Source: Lingula anatina (lineage: Eukaryota > Brachiopoda > Lingulata > Lingulida > Lingulidae). From it: a stretch of 64,000 nucleotides of DNA. The translations under genes and the position numbers were made by a program. Each line of letters starts with the position of its first letter. Position 1 is the stretch's first letter. The stretch is taken from assembly GCF_001039355.2 (NCBI RefSeq), contig NW_019773513.1, positions 242,448-306,447 of the forward strand, read 5' to 3'. Below are positions 23,438 to 34,414 of this stretch, piece after piece. The notes beneath the pieces are model-generated. The model saw only the letters and a list, made by a program, of their open reading frames with translations, was not told where the DNA came from and ran no database searches.

Positions 23438-24690
23438 TTAGATTGTCATCAGTTAAAAGTAAAACATTTGTTTTCTGTGGCCACGTCGTTTAAAGTCAAC
23501 TCCATGGGATTTTCCCGAGGAAATAAACAATTTTCTGATACCCGTGATTCATTTATCTATCCTTCTCTGAACTTGGATTCTGCCGTTAATTGAATTAGTT
23601 TTAAATGGTTGGCCAATCATTATAACAGTGACCATCGCCTTATATGCTCCTATGTAAATATCAACATCAAGTACGACCCAGAAAGAAGTATTTAAGGGGT
23701 TAAATCGTTTTTAAGGTGTAAGGTTCTAATAAGGTGCTCTAGGTGGCAAAAATAAGCATATGGGGAATTTTCAGACCAATGGAGTGTACCTTTAATTTAT
23801 AATTTCAAAAGAACAAATGAGAAAAAATCTTTGAAAGTGTAAGAAGCAAAAAGAGACTGCAGGCAATTTTCTATAAAAAAAGTAAATCTTTGTGACCCCC
23901 CCCCCCCCCCCCAGCAAAATACATGTATCTCTGCCAGTCAATATACGTACCACTTGACCTGGCTCCACTTGTCACACATCTGCAGCATGGAAAATCCGCA
24001 CTCTGTTAAATCTCACAAACGGGAATTCCCTGGCTATATTTGCATGATCTATTATTAGTAACAGGAAAAATCCCCACTGTGATTACCAATTATGTAATAA
24101 AACGGCGTCACCTGACAAATTTATAACTGTACAGTCAACTAAGTCACCCAGATCAGTGTGAGGTTTCTCATTTAGACAGTAAATTATTAATGACAATCGA
24201 AACTATTTACACTGGGGATCGAAGGGCTGTCCATAGTGAGTGACGGGCCTAGACAAGAAGACGCCAGACATCGGGACATGCAAGGGGTAAGAGATGGCCT
24301 TTACCAAGGTCACAGATTGATTTTTCACTTGTGTTCACAGATATGCTGGTTAATTTCTGACACTTTTCTCTACTGTTCCGTTAGAGAAACTGTACATGAA
24401 ATGCACATATTAGAGGGTAGGTAAGAGATGGCATACGGAAGTTTCTCGTGTTCTGCCAGTCACAGATCACCTTCTAGTATTTGAAGCTCAGGAAGCTGTG
24501 CAAATCCCGTACACATTTGATTTAGGTGTTCGGTTTTTAAATAGTTAAATTTGTTGAATTAGTCAACACTGATTTTGCTTAACAATCAAGATATTTAAAA
24601 TATTATGTTTTTGTAGACATTTCATCTACTTCATTCATCAGTGATTTATCAGTAGACGACAAGTAAAATGTAACATGATGCCAGACAATG
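23438..24690. other. Intergenic DNA between copies B and C
   Basis: Matches 10,041-10,834 plus about 430 bp (24,210-24,640) not present after copy A. No coding signal. Contains GGGAATTCCC at 24021-24030 and a C-run at 23,897. Confidence 0.5.
24021..24030. promoter_or_regulatory. Candidate NF-kappaB palindrome GGGAATTCCC (second)
   Basis: Same motif as at 10604-10613, about 2.2 kb upstream of the copy-C TIR start. Confidence 0.28.
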
Positions 24691-24930
24691 CAGGGGCGGA
24701 TCCAGGATTATTTGAAGGGGGGTCTGCAGACGCGAAATCGATCCCCCCCCCCCCCCCCCCCCCTTTGGTTTTTTACAGGGTAAACGGTACCATATGGTAC
24801 GGTTTAGAACTATGATTCAGCTAGTCAAAACTCTAATTTAAAGAGGGGACTATTGGTGTGATTTTTTTTCAGAAATTGCAGGGGAGGGTCAGGACCCCCC
24901 TGACCCCCCCCCCCCCTTAATTCGCCACTG
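24691..24930. mobile_element. Short element with CAGGGGCGGAT ends, copy B side
   Basis: Orthologue of 10,835-11,071, with longer poly-C runs. Ends TTCGCCACTG. Confidence 0.5.
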
Positions 24931-25124
24931 CAGTGTGACAATTTGGTAAACGAGCTCGACCCACGTTACTTAGAGAAAATGAAAAAAAAATGCACTTTTG
25001 TTTAAATGCAAATAAAACATGCACTGGGTATTGTTTTGGTTAATACACTTTGCATAGTAACTGATCTCAGAAAAAAAAAAAACTCAATTAGTGCTACTGG
25101 ACTTACGTTTTCAGATGACCCTAA

Positions 25125-25337
25125 AGCCCCCTTTACAGTAGACGGCGTCCAGCAGCACGGCCCCATTTGAGAGTTAAAAAAATTATAACATTTTACGTGC
25201 CCACAACTGGCCGATCATTGAGCATTCATTCTGATACAAAATCAATGCTCGTACTTCCTTATTAAGACCACAGCGATGCCAAATTTCATGGTCGCAGAGA
25301 GGACGCAGAAAGGAGGCCGTCCAGTGTAAAGGGGGTA
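25125..25337. mobile_element. Harbinger-like MITE with TAA target duplication
   Basis: A 213-bp insertion between two TAA copies (25122-25124 and 25338-25340). Termini AGCCCCCTTTACAGTAGACGG and its imperfect inverse CCGTCCAGTGTAAAGGGGGTA. A 3-bp TWA duplication and CCCTTTACA ends are typical of PIF/Harbinger. No ORF. The empty site is preserved at 11251-11253. Confidence 0.8.
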
Positions 25338-26186
25338 TAACTGATCAGTGGATTTGACATTTCCATTCCCATCCTCACCTCCATAAAAAAACTGGCTGAA
25401 CCTAAAATCCATGCTTCTTAAACATATTTTAAAAAAACGGCCGACATTTCGTCTATAGATCTTATCTCTCGTTAATCAACTTATAAATTCGTTTGGCCTT
25501 AGCAAGGATCCTATGTAGACAATAGGCGTAAGTGAAAAGTGCGCTGTGCCGCACGTCCCGTTATCTCCAGCTCTGATTGTCCATTTAATTTAACCTTTAA
25601 CCAACAATTTCGAGATTAAACATTCATCCGAGAAAATCAGATAACATTTGTGCCTAACAGGAAGCATATATACATTTACTGTACAGGTGAGTAGGAGGAT
25701 TAGCAAAGTGAAAGTGTGGGGGTTGCTGTTCGCGAAAATTTTCTTTTGAGTTTAACAGAATATTTTATGACTGACTTAATTATACATTAAGACAGGAACC
25801 GTCACCCCCCCCCCCCCCCCCCCCCCCACACACACACCCCCCCCCCCCCCCCCCCCCTCCCCTAAAAATTTGAGAACTGTCAGAGAACNAGGGTTTATAG
25901 GCAGCTATGAGGAGGCACACACACACACCCTCCATCCCCACCCCACCCCACCCATCTCACCCTCATCCTCCTCGGAACCAGTCCCCGACCTCGTTTCTTC
26001 TTGGGATATCAAAATGACGCCAACGCCACCTTAATTCGGAACATTTCTTTGCCGTTGGTGCCGTGGGAGGACAGGATGAATTTAGGGTTGTCACATGACA
26101 ATTTATATAGGCTCATATTGAGTGACAAACAACAGTGCCACATATTACGTTTCCTATCACTTACATTGTAGGGGAGAGGAAGACCG
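25338..26186. other. 5' flank / possible promoter of copy C
   Basis: The last 240 bp are nearly identical to positions 1-240 upstream of copy A. Contains long C-runs and CA repeats (25,806-25,950) and one N at 25,889. No definite promoter element. Confidence 0.45.
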
Positions 26187-26619
26187 ATGCCCACGCCAAA
26201 AGTGAAACCACCGAGATTAAGGCAACACAGTCACCATGTGTTTTTCGCCCATCACGAGGAGGAGGACTACCTCATTACGCCCGTCGTTGACGTCCTGGAA
26301 AAAATTGGCTTCACATGTAACCACTCCGGGGCCTGCGTCCCCGGCGGGTGGGTCGTCGAGTTTAATCACGCATCCATCGAGCAGGCCAAAAGAGTCGTCT
26401 TCTGCCTGAGTCCCGACTTTTGGGGAAACCCATTGTGCCTGAACCTGTTGCAGCACGCTCTGTGCGTTAGGAACCTGAAAAACCTGAGGAGTATTCAAGT
26501 GGAACGTTGCAAAGTTCCAGAAAACTGAAAAAAACTTCAGGCTGATCTAGGCAACATTTACCGTGACCCTACTGGTACTGTCCAGAGATTGGTATGGTTT
26601 TTGAGGAAGCCTAGTAAAG
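26187..26619 (+). CDS. Exon 1 of copy C: TIR domain with TGA at codon 114
   Basis: Residues 1-113 match copy A closely (BB loop GACVPGGWVVE identical). After the TGA the homology continues to the donor at 26620, so the break is a point change and not a truncation. Confidence 0.7.
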
Positions 26620-27055
26620 GTACGCCTGTTGCTTTGTGCCCCTCTTCATTTTAAGTAACATGAAACAGGTATGTTCTAAACAGCGAGATGTAGATTTTCA
26701 CCCTTTTACTGACAACCATGAATCCTACCATAATGCAAAAGGACGGCACTTTTATCTTCATTCCATCTAATTCCAGAGAGGTCTGTTTTGTACTTAATAT
26801 TGGACATGATAACGAATTATTATCGTTATTATGTCCAAGACTTAATTTAAGAAATTAAAGACGGTATGACGTTTGCAGAATTTTAGGAGAGAGACTACAA
26901 TGGTAGAAGCATGGTGGCGCTCCTTATCTATGCATGTCAACTGCCCTTCGGCCCCCCCCCCCCCCCATATACTCCTGTGTTATATCACTATTGTTTTGGT
27001 TTTTACGTATAGAGAGAACACCTTGAGCATAGACCTATCAATAAGCCCATTACCA

Positions 27056-27210
27056 TTGGCGGGTCCAGGTGTATTATCTGACAGTCTTCCAAATTATCTT
27101 TGTTGATATATCTTCTATTTTTGACCGTCTTCCAACAGAAAAAGTTAGATACCTATCAATGTAAACTTTAAAATCTGACCGTCTTTTGGAAGACCCTAAA
27201 TCCGCCCAGC
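27056..27210 (-). mobile_element. MITE family M2 (GTCTTCCAACAG type), copy 1
   Basis: Inverse orientation relative to 39,388-39,555 and 63,038-63,202. Shared core: TTGGAAGACTGTCAGA, GACGGTCAAAAAT, and a GGGGCGGAT-like end (here TCCGCCCAGC). In intron 1 of copy C; not in A or B. Confidence 0.7.
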
Positions 27211-28216
27211 ATTAGGGACACAACTCTCCCAATCAATTTGATACATGAACTAGGTCATAATGATATTACTGTCGAAGTGAATCGATAAGGGTGTGTTATT
27301 TTGTCCCTTAGGTCCGTTGCTATGGAGACAGACCAGAAGAGCCGTGAGAAGCACGGCGAAACGTGCTATCTGTAAGTATGATAAACAAAATTGTGACCGA
27401 TAATTTGACATTGTATTTGTATTTCATCAGTTTGTGTGCGCTCGGGTCAGTTTTTGTGAAAAGTGTTTTAGTTTTACATCATACCTCCGGGGAGTAGCCG
27501 TTTGATTGTCACTGTGTAATTTCTCTGTGGCACTTAAATTGCACATTAGAATAAGCTGCCATGATGAGCTATTGCGGTTAAAACGGGGAATTACAAGCAC
27601 CAGCATGACGAACGTGTTTATCGCCAAGGCGTTTTTTTTTTTCTCAGTAAAAACGTAAAATATTGTCTGTCAAAGCCGAACCGATTTCTGTACTTGATTT
27701 AGGCCCTACATGTAAGAGATTCTGGGCTTGATAAGACGATCAGATTATGTCCTGTAGTGCCCTTGTCTGGACACATGAACCTATAAGCACGTGAAATTCT
27801 GCTGAAATTAAAAACAGACTTTTTTAATATAGTACGTTTTCTATGATAAACCGGCTTAAAGTCACTTGCCACGTTTCAATATTTAAACAGGATAATTAAA
27901 AGAAGACTCAAATACAAGAATGCTTTATGGTCTCTATTCTGATTTTGAAAAATCGCCCATTTTGACCTTTGGCCTATTCAGACATTTTTTTGTCTGAATG
28001 TTCAGCCTTTCTCCTCTCTATCCTTTGTTTGCGTGTTAAAACATTATTCATAAGATAGAAAAATATTTTAAACTTGAGACATTTAAGTATTTTTTTTTCT
28101 GATGTGGTGGATAAATAGGTATCAAATAAATACTGTTATATTGCAATCAATGATGCTGTTAAGAATCCATATTTGCTTCTTAAATCTACTTCATTTTCGA
28201 AATTACACTTCTCAAG

Positions 28217-29257
28217 GCAGCGACATGAGGAAGCACGGCGCCGCCAGCCAACTTTCCAGAAGCATCGAAATGGCGTCCTACTCCAAGGTAGCGGAACTCA
28301 AAGTCACATGCCCTCATTCACCATGCGTGTTCAGTGGCACTGTCAGGGAGATGGTTATCCACGAGAGTGTTTGCGATCACGTGCAGATATCATGCCCTCA
28401 CCCTCAGTGTAGCCAGAGTGGACCCAGAGCAGCTCTCCGTGAACATATCAAAACATGCCCGTTAAAAACACAACACCAGACGCCAACGACCAACAGACGA
28501 GAGAGTAAAGCAGGAAAGAGTTTGGTGAAGTGGATCACGTCGCTTTTCAAAGCTAAGCCCGTCAAAGAAAACGACCTTCCCTTCAAAGCCAACCAGCAGT
28601 GTCCTGATTTCGTCCCCGTAGTCTGCACCAACCCGGGATGCAAGGAGCTGGTCCTACCCAGCCAGTTGGAGAGACACCTCTCCGTGTGCAAGTTTGCCAC
28701 GGTCACGTGTCCGTACAAGTCTCTGGTCTGTCCCCATGATCTCCTTCATCGCTGGGAGCTGGTGGAGCACGTGGAGAGGTGTGAGTATGCCTCGTACCAC
28801 TGCATCTGTGGGGAGACGATTCTGAGGAAGAGTATCAAGAACCACGAGCCCCTTTGCTCTGCCAGGTATACCACGTGCCCAGCGTGCAGTAGCAGAGTGG
28901 AAAGGTACGTGGACTGCACTTGCTTCTCAAAAATATGATGCTTCTAAGAAATATGTGTTGATCCAAGTAAAGTTTATGTTGTGTTCTGAAAGGTAGTTAT
29001 TTATTGGCACGAAACTGTACCCCCCTTACCTTGTGAAAGTCCCATGATCAATTCTCATGTACACTGCATACATCAACATTTTTGCATTAAGGCATTGAAG
29101 AAGACCTGTTCACCTCTATTGCAGACATGACATTCGACATCACAAACGGTTCCAGTGCCCCAAGACCCCGGTGTTTTGCGAGCACTGTTGCTCGTGGGTC
29201 ACTGCAGGAAAATACCAGGAACACATACGAACGCAGCAAGTAGTCTCAGAAAACAAG
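28217..29257 (+). CDS. Exons 3-4 of copy C: intact zinc-finger array
   Basis: Same 688- and 133-nt lengths as A and B, no stop, and the finger ligands retained. This part would be translated only by read-through or from an internal start. Confidence 0.68.
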
Positions 29258-29699
29258 GTAAGTTTACAACGTGTAAATCTACAGAAGAGAGAAGCTCCTT
29301 AAAGGTAGAAAACAGTTCTACTTAAAGCAGTCTACTTTGTCGATGAATAAAACAATTTTTTAACAATTATTATGAAACAATCAATTGCAAAACATATAAG
29401 GTTAAAGTGATTTTTGATCATGGATGTAAGTCTAGTTGTTGTGATTTTTTCTTTCAGCAATCATGTATATCTGAAGAAGACATCGGTGTTGAATATAACG
29501 GACCATCTGCAGGTATGTTGGGCCTAGGTTTCTAGTAATATTTTGATAAACAAGAGAGCTAATGATTGATTAACATCCCATCGTGCAGTCTGTTCCCAAG
29601 CAAGCGTTTAATTCGAAACGGCCTTAGTCTTCCAAGGATACTACAGTCAGCAAGATACAACTTTGTTTATATATAGAACTGAGCCCTTTTTTCTTTCAG

Positions 29700-31250
29700 A
29701 CAAAATTCACCAACTCGTCGGAAGTTTTAAGTCCGAAGCTGCCATAAGGGAGGGTCGTTTCTTCGACAGCGGATCATATGTTCCCTGGTCTGAATTAGAA
29801 GAATCTCTAAGCATTCAGAATTGGAAGAAGTCACCAACAAAACAAGTGAGACGAGGCAATTATACTGGGACACCATCAGTAAAGACGGGACACATTAGAA
29901 CACCATCAACAAAGACGGGACTGACTGGAACACCACCAGTAAAGACAGGACACATTAGAACACCATCAACAAAGACGGGACTGACTGGGACACCATCAGT
30001 AAAGACAGGACACATTAGAACACCATCAACAAAGACGGGACTGACTGGAGCACCATCAGTAAAGACAGGACACATTAGAACACCATCAACAAAGACGGGA
30101 CTGACTGGGACACCATCAGTAAAGACAGAACCGACGGGGACACCACGAGTAAATACGGGACTGAGTGGGACACAACCATTTAGTACAGAATCGACTGGGA
30201 CACAACCAGCTAAGGCAGAACCGACTAGGACACCACGAGTAAAGACGGGACTGAATGGGACACAACCATTTAGTACAGAATCGACTGGAACACAACCAGC
30301 TAAGACAGAACCGACTAGGATACCACCAGTTAGGACAGAATCGAGTGGGACACAACCAGCTATAGCAGAACCGACTGGGACACCACGAGTAAAGACGGGA
30401 CTGAGTGGGACATCACCATTTAGTACAGAATTGACTGGGACACAACCAGCTAAGGCAGAACCGACTAGGACACCACGAGTAAAGACGGGACTGAATGGGA
30501 CACAACCATTTAGTACAGAATCGACTGGAACACAACCAGCTAAGACAGAACCGACTAGGATACCACCAGTTAGGACAGAATCGAGTGGGACACAACCAGC
30601 TATAGCAGAACCGACTGGGACACCACGAGTAAAGACGGGACTGAGTGGGACATCACCATTTAGTACAGAATTGACTGGGACACAACCAGCTAAGGCAGAA
30701 CCGACTAGGACACCACGAGTAAAGACGGGACTGAATGGGACACAACCATTTAGTACAGAATCGACTGGAACACAACCAGCTAAGACAGAACCGACTAGGA
30801 TACCACCAGTTAGGACAGAATCGAGTGGGACACAACCAGCTATAGCAGAACCGACTGGGACACCACGAGTAAAGACGGGACTGAGTGGGACATCACCATT
30901 TAGTACAGAATTGACTGGGACACAACCAGCTAAGGCAGAACCGACTGAGACACCACGAGTAAATACGGGACTGAGTGGGACACAACCATTTAGTACAGAA
31001 TCGACTGGGACACAACCAGCTAAGGCAGAACCGAATGGGACACCACGAGTAAAGACGGGACTGAGTGGGACACCACCAATAAAGACGGGATCGAATGGGA
31101 CACCACCAGTAAGGGCAAGATTGCAGACTGAAGTGACCCGAAAAGCAACATCAGGTCTTGCTGTTGACGATAAACAACGTGAAAAACAAGTGGACAGCAA
31201 TACTTTTGAAACGAAATCTACCACACTAGAGGGCACATTTGGCGAACCAG
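29700..31250 (+). CDS. Exon 6 of copy C: expanded repeat linker
   Basis: A 1,551-nt exon, fully open, flanked by phase-1 introns. It begins DKIHQLVGSFKSEAA, then SGSYVPWSELEESLSIQ, then four 20-residue units shared with B, then an 80-residue higher-order repeat, then a short unique tail DDKQREKQVDSNTFETK. The conserved ATFH...TDDTGHIM tail of A and B is missing. Confidence 0.7.
29866..30125 (+). repeat. Coding minisatellite, 60-nt unit x 4 (copy C)
   Basis: The same HIRTPSTKTGLTGTPSVKTG unit as copy B; copies differ by a few bases. Confidence 0.88.
30130..31110 (+). repeat. Higher-order coding repeat, 240 nt x 3 plus flanking partial units
   Basis: Blocks starting near 30,361, 30,601 and 30,841 are virtually identical over 240 nt (80 codons). 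Each is built from eight 10-residue units such as GTPRVKTGLS, GTSPFSTELT, GTQPAKAEPT and RIPPVRTESS. This shows a nested history: a 30-nt unit diverged first, then an 80-residue block was triplicated. Confidence 0.9.
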
Positions 31251-31828
31251 GTTAGAGCAAATCTCAACTGGTGTTTTTGTTAGAAAAAATATTGTGTATC
31301 TGTGGACTGAACAGTATGAAGAGAATGAGTTAACATGTAATAAGGCAGCTCATTTCTCGTCATTAATTAATTCATTAATCAAAATTGATTGTTTAATCAA
31401 TTAACGGATTGGCACCAAAATCTAATTGATTCGAGTATATATGCAAGACCATTAATGGCCCGGGTAAAAAAATATGCATCAAATTTCCCTCAGTAGCTTT
31501 TTGTCTGTATATTAACAAACGAAGGCCCAAAATTAAATTCCTGGCGGAGGTCAATATAGTTTTATGTTTGAGTTTAATATTACAGTTCTTGCACAGTCAC
31601 AAAATGCGACAGGGACGTGAACTATAAGGGTCTTAGGTTTTGCGAAAAAAAAAAACACGATTATTTGCTTTCTAGGTGGTAAGAACAAGCAAGGCCGTGC
31701 CACCAAAGAGAACCTCCTTCGAGGTGATAGTGAACAAAGTCGTGGAGTTAACGAGGCAGTTACTTTAGGAATGCGCCGTCCGGTCAGCGAGAATACCCAG
31801 CAAAAGAATGGTAATGTTGCCTTAAACT

Positions 31829-32029
31829 GGGTTCCCATCGGTCCATCCCCACGGGGTCCCTCGCTAAATTGCGTTCAGCCCAAGCGGCTTTGACGTCTGG
31901 GACGCCCGCTAAAGCTACTAAACGATAGTATGTTACCCCCCTATCAGCCTCAGCAGGCGTGACAGACATCTAAGCCGCCTAAGTTAAGTGCAGATAAGCG
32001 AGAATCCCGTCGGAGATAGTTCGATCCCA
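31829..32029. mobile_element. Fold-back MITE family M1, copy 3 (diverged)
   Basis: Begins GGGTTCCCATCGGTCCATCC and ends near GATCCCA; internal GGCGTGACAGACATCTAAGCC matches the other M1 copies. Starts about 18 bp after the exon 7 donor of copy C. Confidence 0.6.
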
Positions 32030-32126
32030 AGTTAGTACGATAGTATCCGCGTATGGTCTCTTAGACACACTGTATGTTTGAATGTATAATGGTAGCATAA
32101 AGTTGGTTTGATTATAGTCATTGGCC

Positions 32127-32248
32127 GCATTCAGAAGAAGTTGATCTGCGGACTGACAGGGGTAAGCTTTATAGTGAATCGGCCATATTTGATCCTCGGA
32201 TCTGTTAGTACGCGGATCAACTATTTTGGTTTTGAATGCAGTCATTCT
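32127..32248. repeat. Short fold-back repeat in intron 7 of copy C
   Basis: GCATTCAGAAGAAGTTGATC on the left pairs imperfectly with GATCAACTATTTTGG...GAATGC on the right. Intron 7 of A (about 5,170-5,335) and B holds related GTTGATCCGCGGAT / AGTCCGCGAAACAA sequence. Confidence 0.4.
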
Positions 32249-32499
32249 ATTCTAATCGTGAGAATACATATGCAGTTCATGGCGCACAGGGACTTTTATC
32301 TGCAAATTTGATTGAAATACCTTCTTGTTGAACATTAAAATTCACTTGAGTTTATATTGGCTGTCTCTTTTACAGGTGATAAATGATATGAACTTTTTGA
32401 ATTCATTTTGTTATTTCTTTTTTTAGCTATTTCGTAAGCAGTCTATTTGTTTATATAAAATCTGTATCAGTTGCCTATGCACACTTGATGAATTTTCAG

Positions 32500-32951
32500 A
32501 TGAGTCTAGCAGATCAATGTGGACCTTTATAAAGGCCTTTTTGAAGTGGAAACCAAGGCCTAAAGTGGTGGAGTTGTGCCCCTTTAATTTGGAAGATCTC
32601 GTCCATCGCCTTTGTGTTGAAAGCTTGACTACCGAAAAAGAGAAGACGGATTTCAGAGACTATGCTAGACAACTCGCCGTCTACAAACAGTCGCCGAACA
32701 ACGCCCTCTATCGTGCCATTGAGGTCTGGAATAGTGGGTTATTCGGGATAATTCAGGAGGTTGCCAAGTCTTTCCATGCAGGATGCATTACATCAGACAG
32801 AGACTGTCTTTCTATCATCCGTGATAAGTACTATGATAAGTTGAAAAGGTCACGAAATACGGAAAGAAACGGCCCTGGTGCCCTTCCAGCCAACATGACC
32901 GGTCCTCCGCCGCGCAAGATTGCTGAAGCATTGTTCTTTAAAACGCTGTGA
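32500..32951 (+). CDS. Exon 8 of copy C: CARD-like domain
   Basis: Conserves VVELCPFNLEDLVHRL, DFRDYARQLAVYKQSPNNAL and WNSGLFGIIQEV. N-terminal and C-terminal flanks are more diverged from A than the domain core. Confidence 0.55.
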
Positions 32952-33386
32952 TAAGTTGAAAGTGGTCGTAAATCTACGGCTGTTACAATCAAAGTCAAGC
33001 GTCTAATGACATTACATATATTTTAAAAGAGCAGCGTGTTTTTTTCATAATTATTATTGAAAGCTGCCCTCTATAAACCAAGGACATCCTTGCATTAACC
33101 GAGCTCTCCGAAAATGTCATGGATTTTGAGAACCACCGGAATTCAATTCAGCATCACTCTTTACGGTTATAGTTGGACCATCGTAATTTGAGGACGTGAC
33201 GGATAAGAACTGCTTTTATTTCCTGTAAGGTCAACAGAACAGAGGGTTCATAATTATTAAGCACATTACACATTGTATACTGTATACAGACATGACTTCT
33301 GTCAGCCAGAGTTTCTTGTGCCTGGTTTTGCATTTCGACAAGAGGCAAGTGATCGAACCCAAGTACTGAATGTTCTACGATACCAC

Positions 33387-33432
<46 letters not shown>

Positions 33433-34414
33433 AGAATAATTATTTTTAATATAATAGTGCTGTTTGTCAAATTCGATTGATTCATTCATAGATTGATAAA
33501 TTCATTGATTTATTTAATTATTGATAAACTATTAATGGAATTTCGACGGCTATGAATATCTGCAGGCAAACTAAAATCAGGGCTTCGTTATGTCTCAGAT
33601 GTGTATAAATCATTAATGAAACAATTCACCCCTTTGCAATTTTGAATGATCTGTAGACGGGTTCATATATACTCTTATGGCTAATAAATAGCATCCACTT
33701 TGTTGGAAAAGCCCAGTCTTCAAGCATTTTCCAAATCAAAAATAAACATTTGGTCTTAAATTTGTGTCGCACTATATCAAGTCTCAATGAAGAAAATGTC
33801 ATTATAATGAAAAATGGTATCTTAATGAAAAATATTCTACTTATTTAACAGCAACCAAATAAAACTGACATGCACCAGAATGTCGTAGACTGATGTTAAC
33901 TAAAAAACACAAATGTTAAAAGATATTTCATATAAATAACAATAAAAGGCGCCATAAAAAGCCATGACACATTTGTCCATAGTTTACACGACGCAAGCAC
34001 CTGTGATAATATGAAGCCGTCTTCTAACACACAGTTATCTCTGTTTACTGCCGCCATAAAAGACGCACTTGGTGTCATAAACACGCCGACAGCGTCTTCC
34101 GTGACTGTCTGAAGTCAATAGTTACATTTTCTCAGTAGGGGCTATAATACTATAAAAACGTTTTTAAAAATCCTCAATGTAAAAAGTAGGTGTCAAACAC
34201 TTTAAGGTCACAGTTAGGTATCATGTTTATATGTATGTATCTTCCCTGGGATGACGCACCGATTGAATACGGTTACTAATGTTTCCAAATATAAACAAGC
34301 TAAAATATGCCAATACTTAACATGGAATGTAAGGGAAAAAGTTTTTTAGGGGGGGGGGGGTTAATACATGTAATTTACATCATAGATCCAATTAATTAAA
34401 ACTAAAAAAAACAC
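32952..34414. other. Intergenic between copy C and the NTR-like gene
   Basis: No coding signal. Lacks the LINE relic found after A and B. Contains a 38-nt T-run at about 33,391-33,428. Confidence 0.5.

Larger units (their letters stand above)
26187..32951 (+). pseudogene. TIR - zinc finger - TP-repeat - CARD-like gene, copy C (nonsense in TIR)
   Basis: Exons: 26187-26619, 27312-27371, 28217-28904, 29125-29257, 29458-29512, 29700-31250, 31676-31810, 32500-32951. The sum is 3,507 nt, a multiple of three; 1,168 codons plus stop if read through. The break is TGA at 26526-26528, replacing Trp114 of the TIR (copy A PKQW; here PEN-stop), so the product would be a 113-aa TIR lacking its last strand and helix. 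Exon 1 also has one extra in-frame codon. Everything downstream is open, including the longest repeat exon in the cluster, so an alternative start giving a TIR-less zinc finger-repeat-CARD protein is possible (ATGs in exon 3 at 28225 and 28270). The CARD-like exon reads through to a different C-terminus (ALFFKTL) without the donor-like site of A and B. Confidence 0.65.

Noticed and set aside
29860-31236. A 458-codon open frame antisense to exon 6 of copy C (and similar ones in A and B)
   Set aside because: It is the mirror of a stop-free minisatellite; the sense frame has the conserved flanks, splice sites and phases.
33154-33489. ORF with a poly-Lys run
   Set aside because: Product of the T-homopolymer; no domain.
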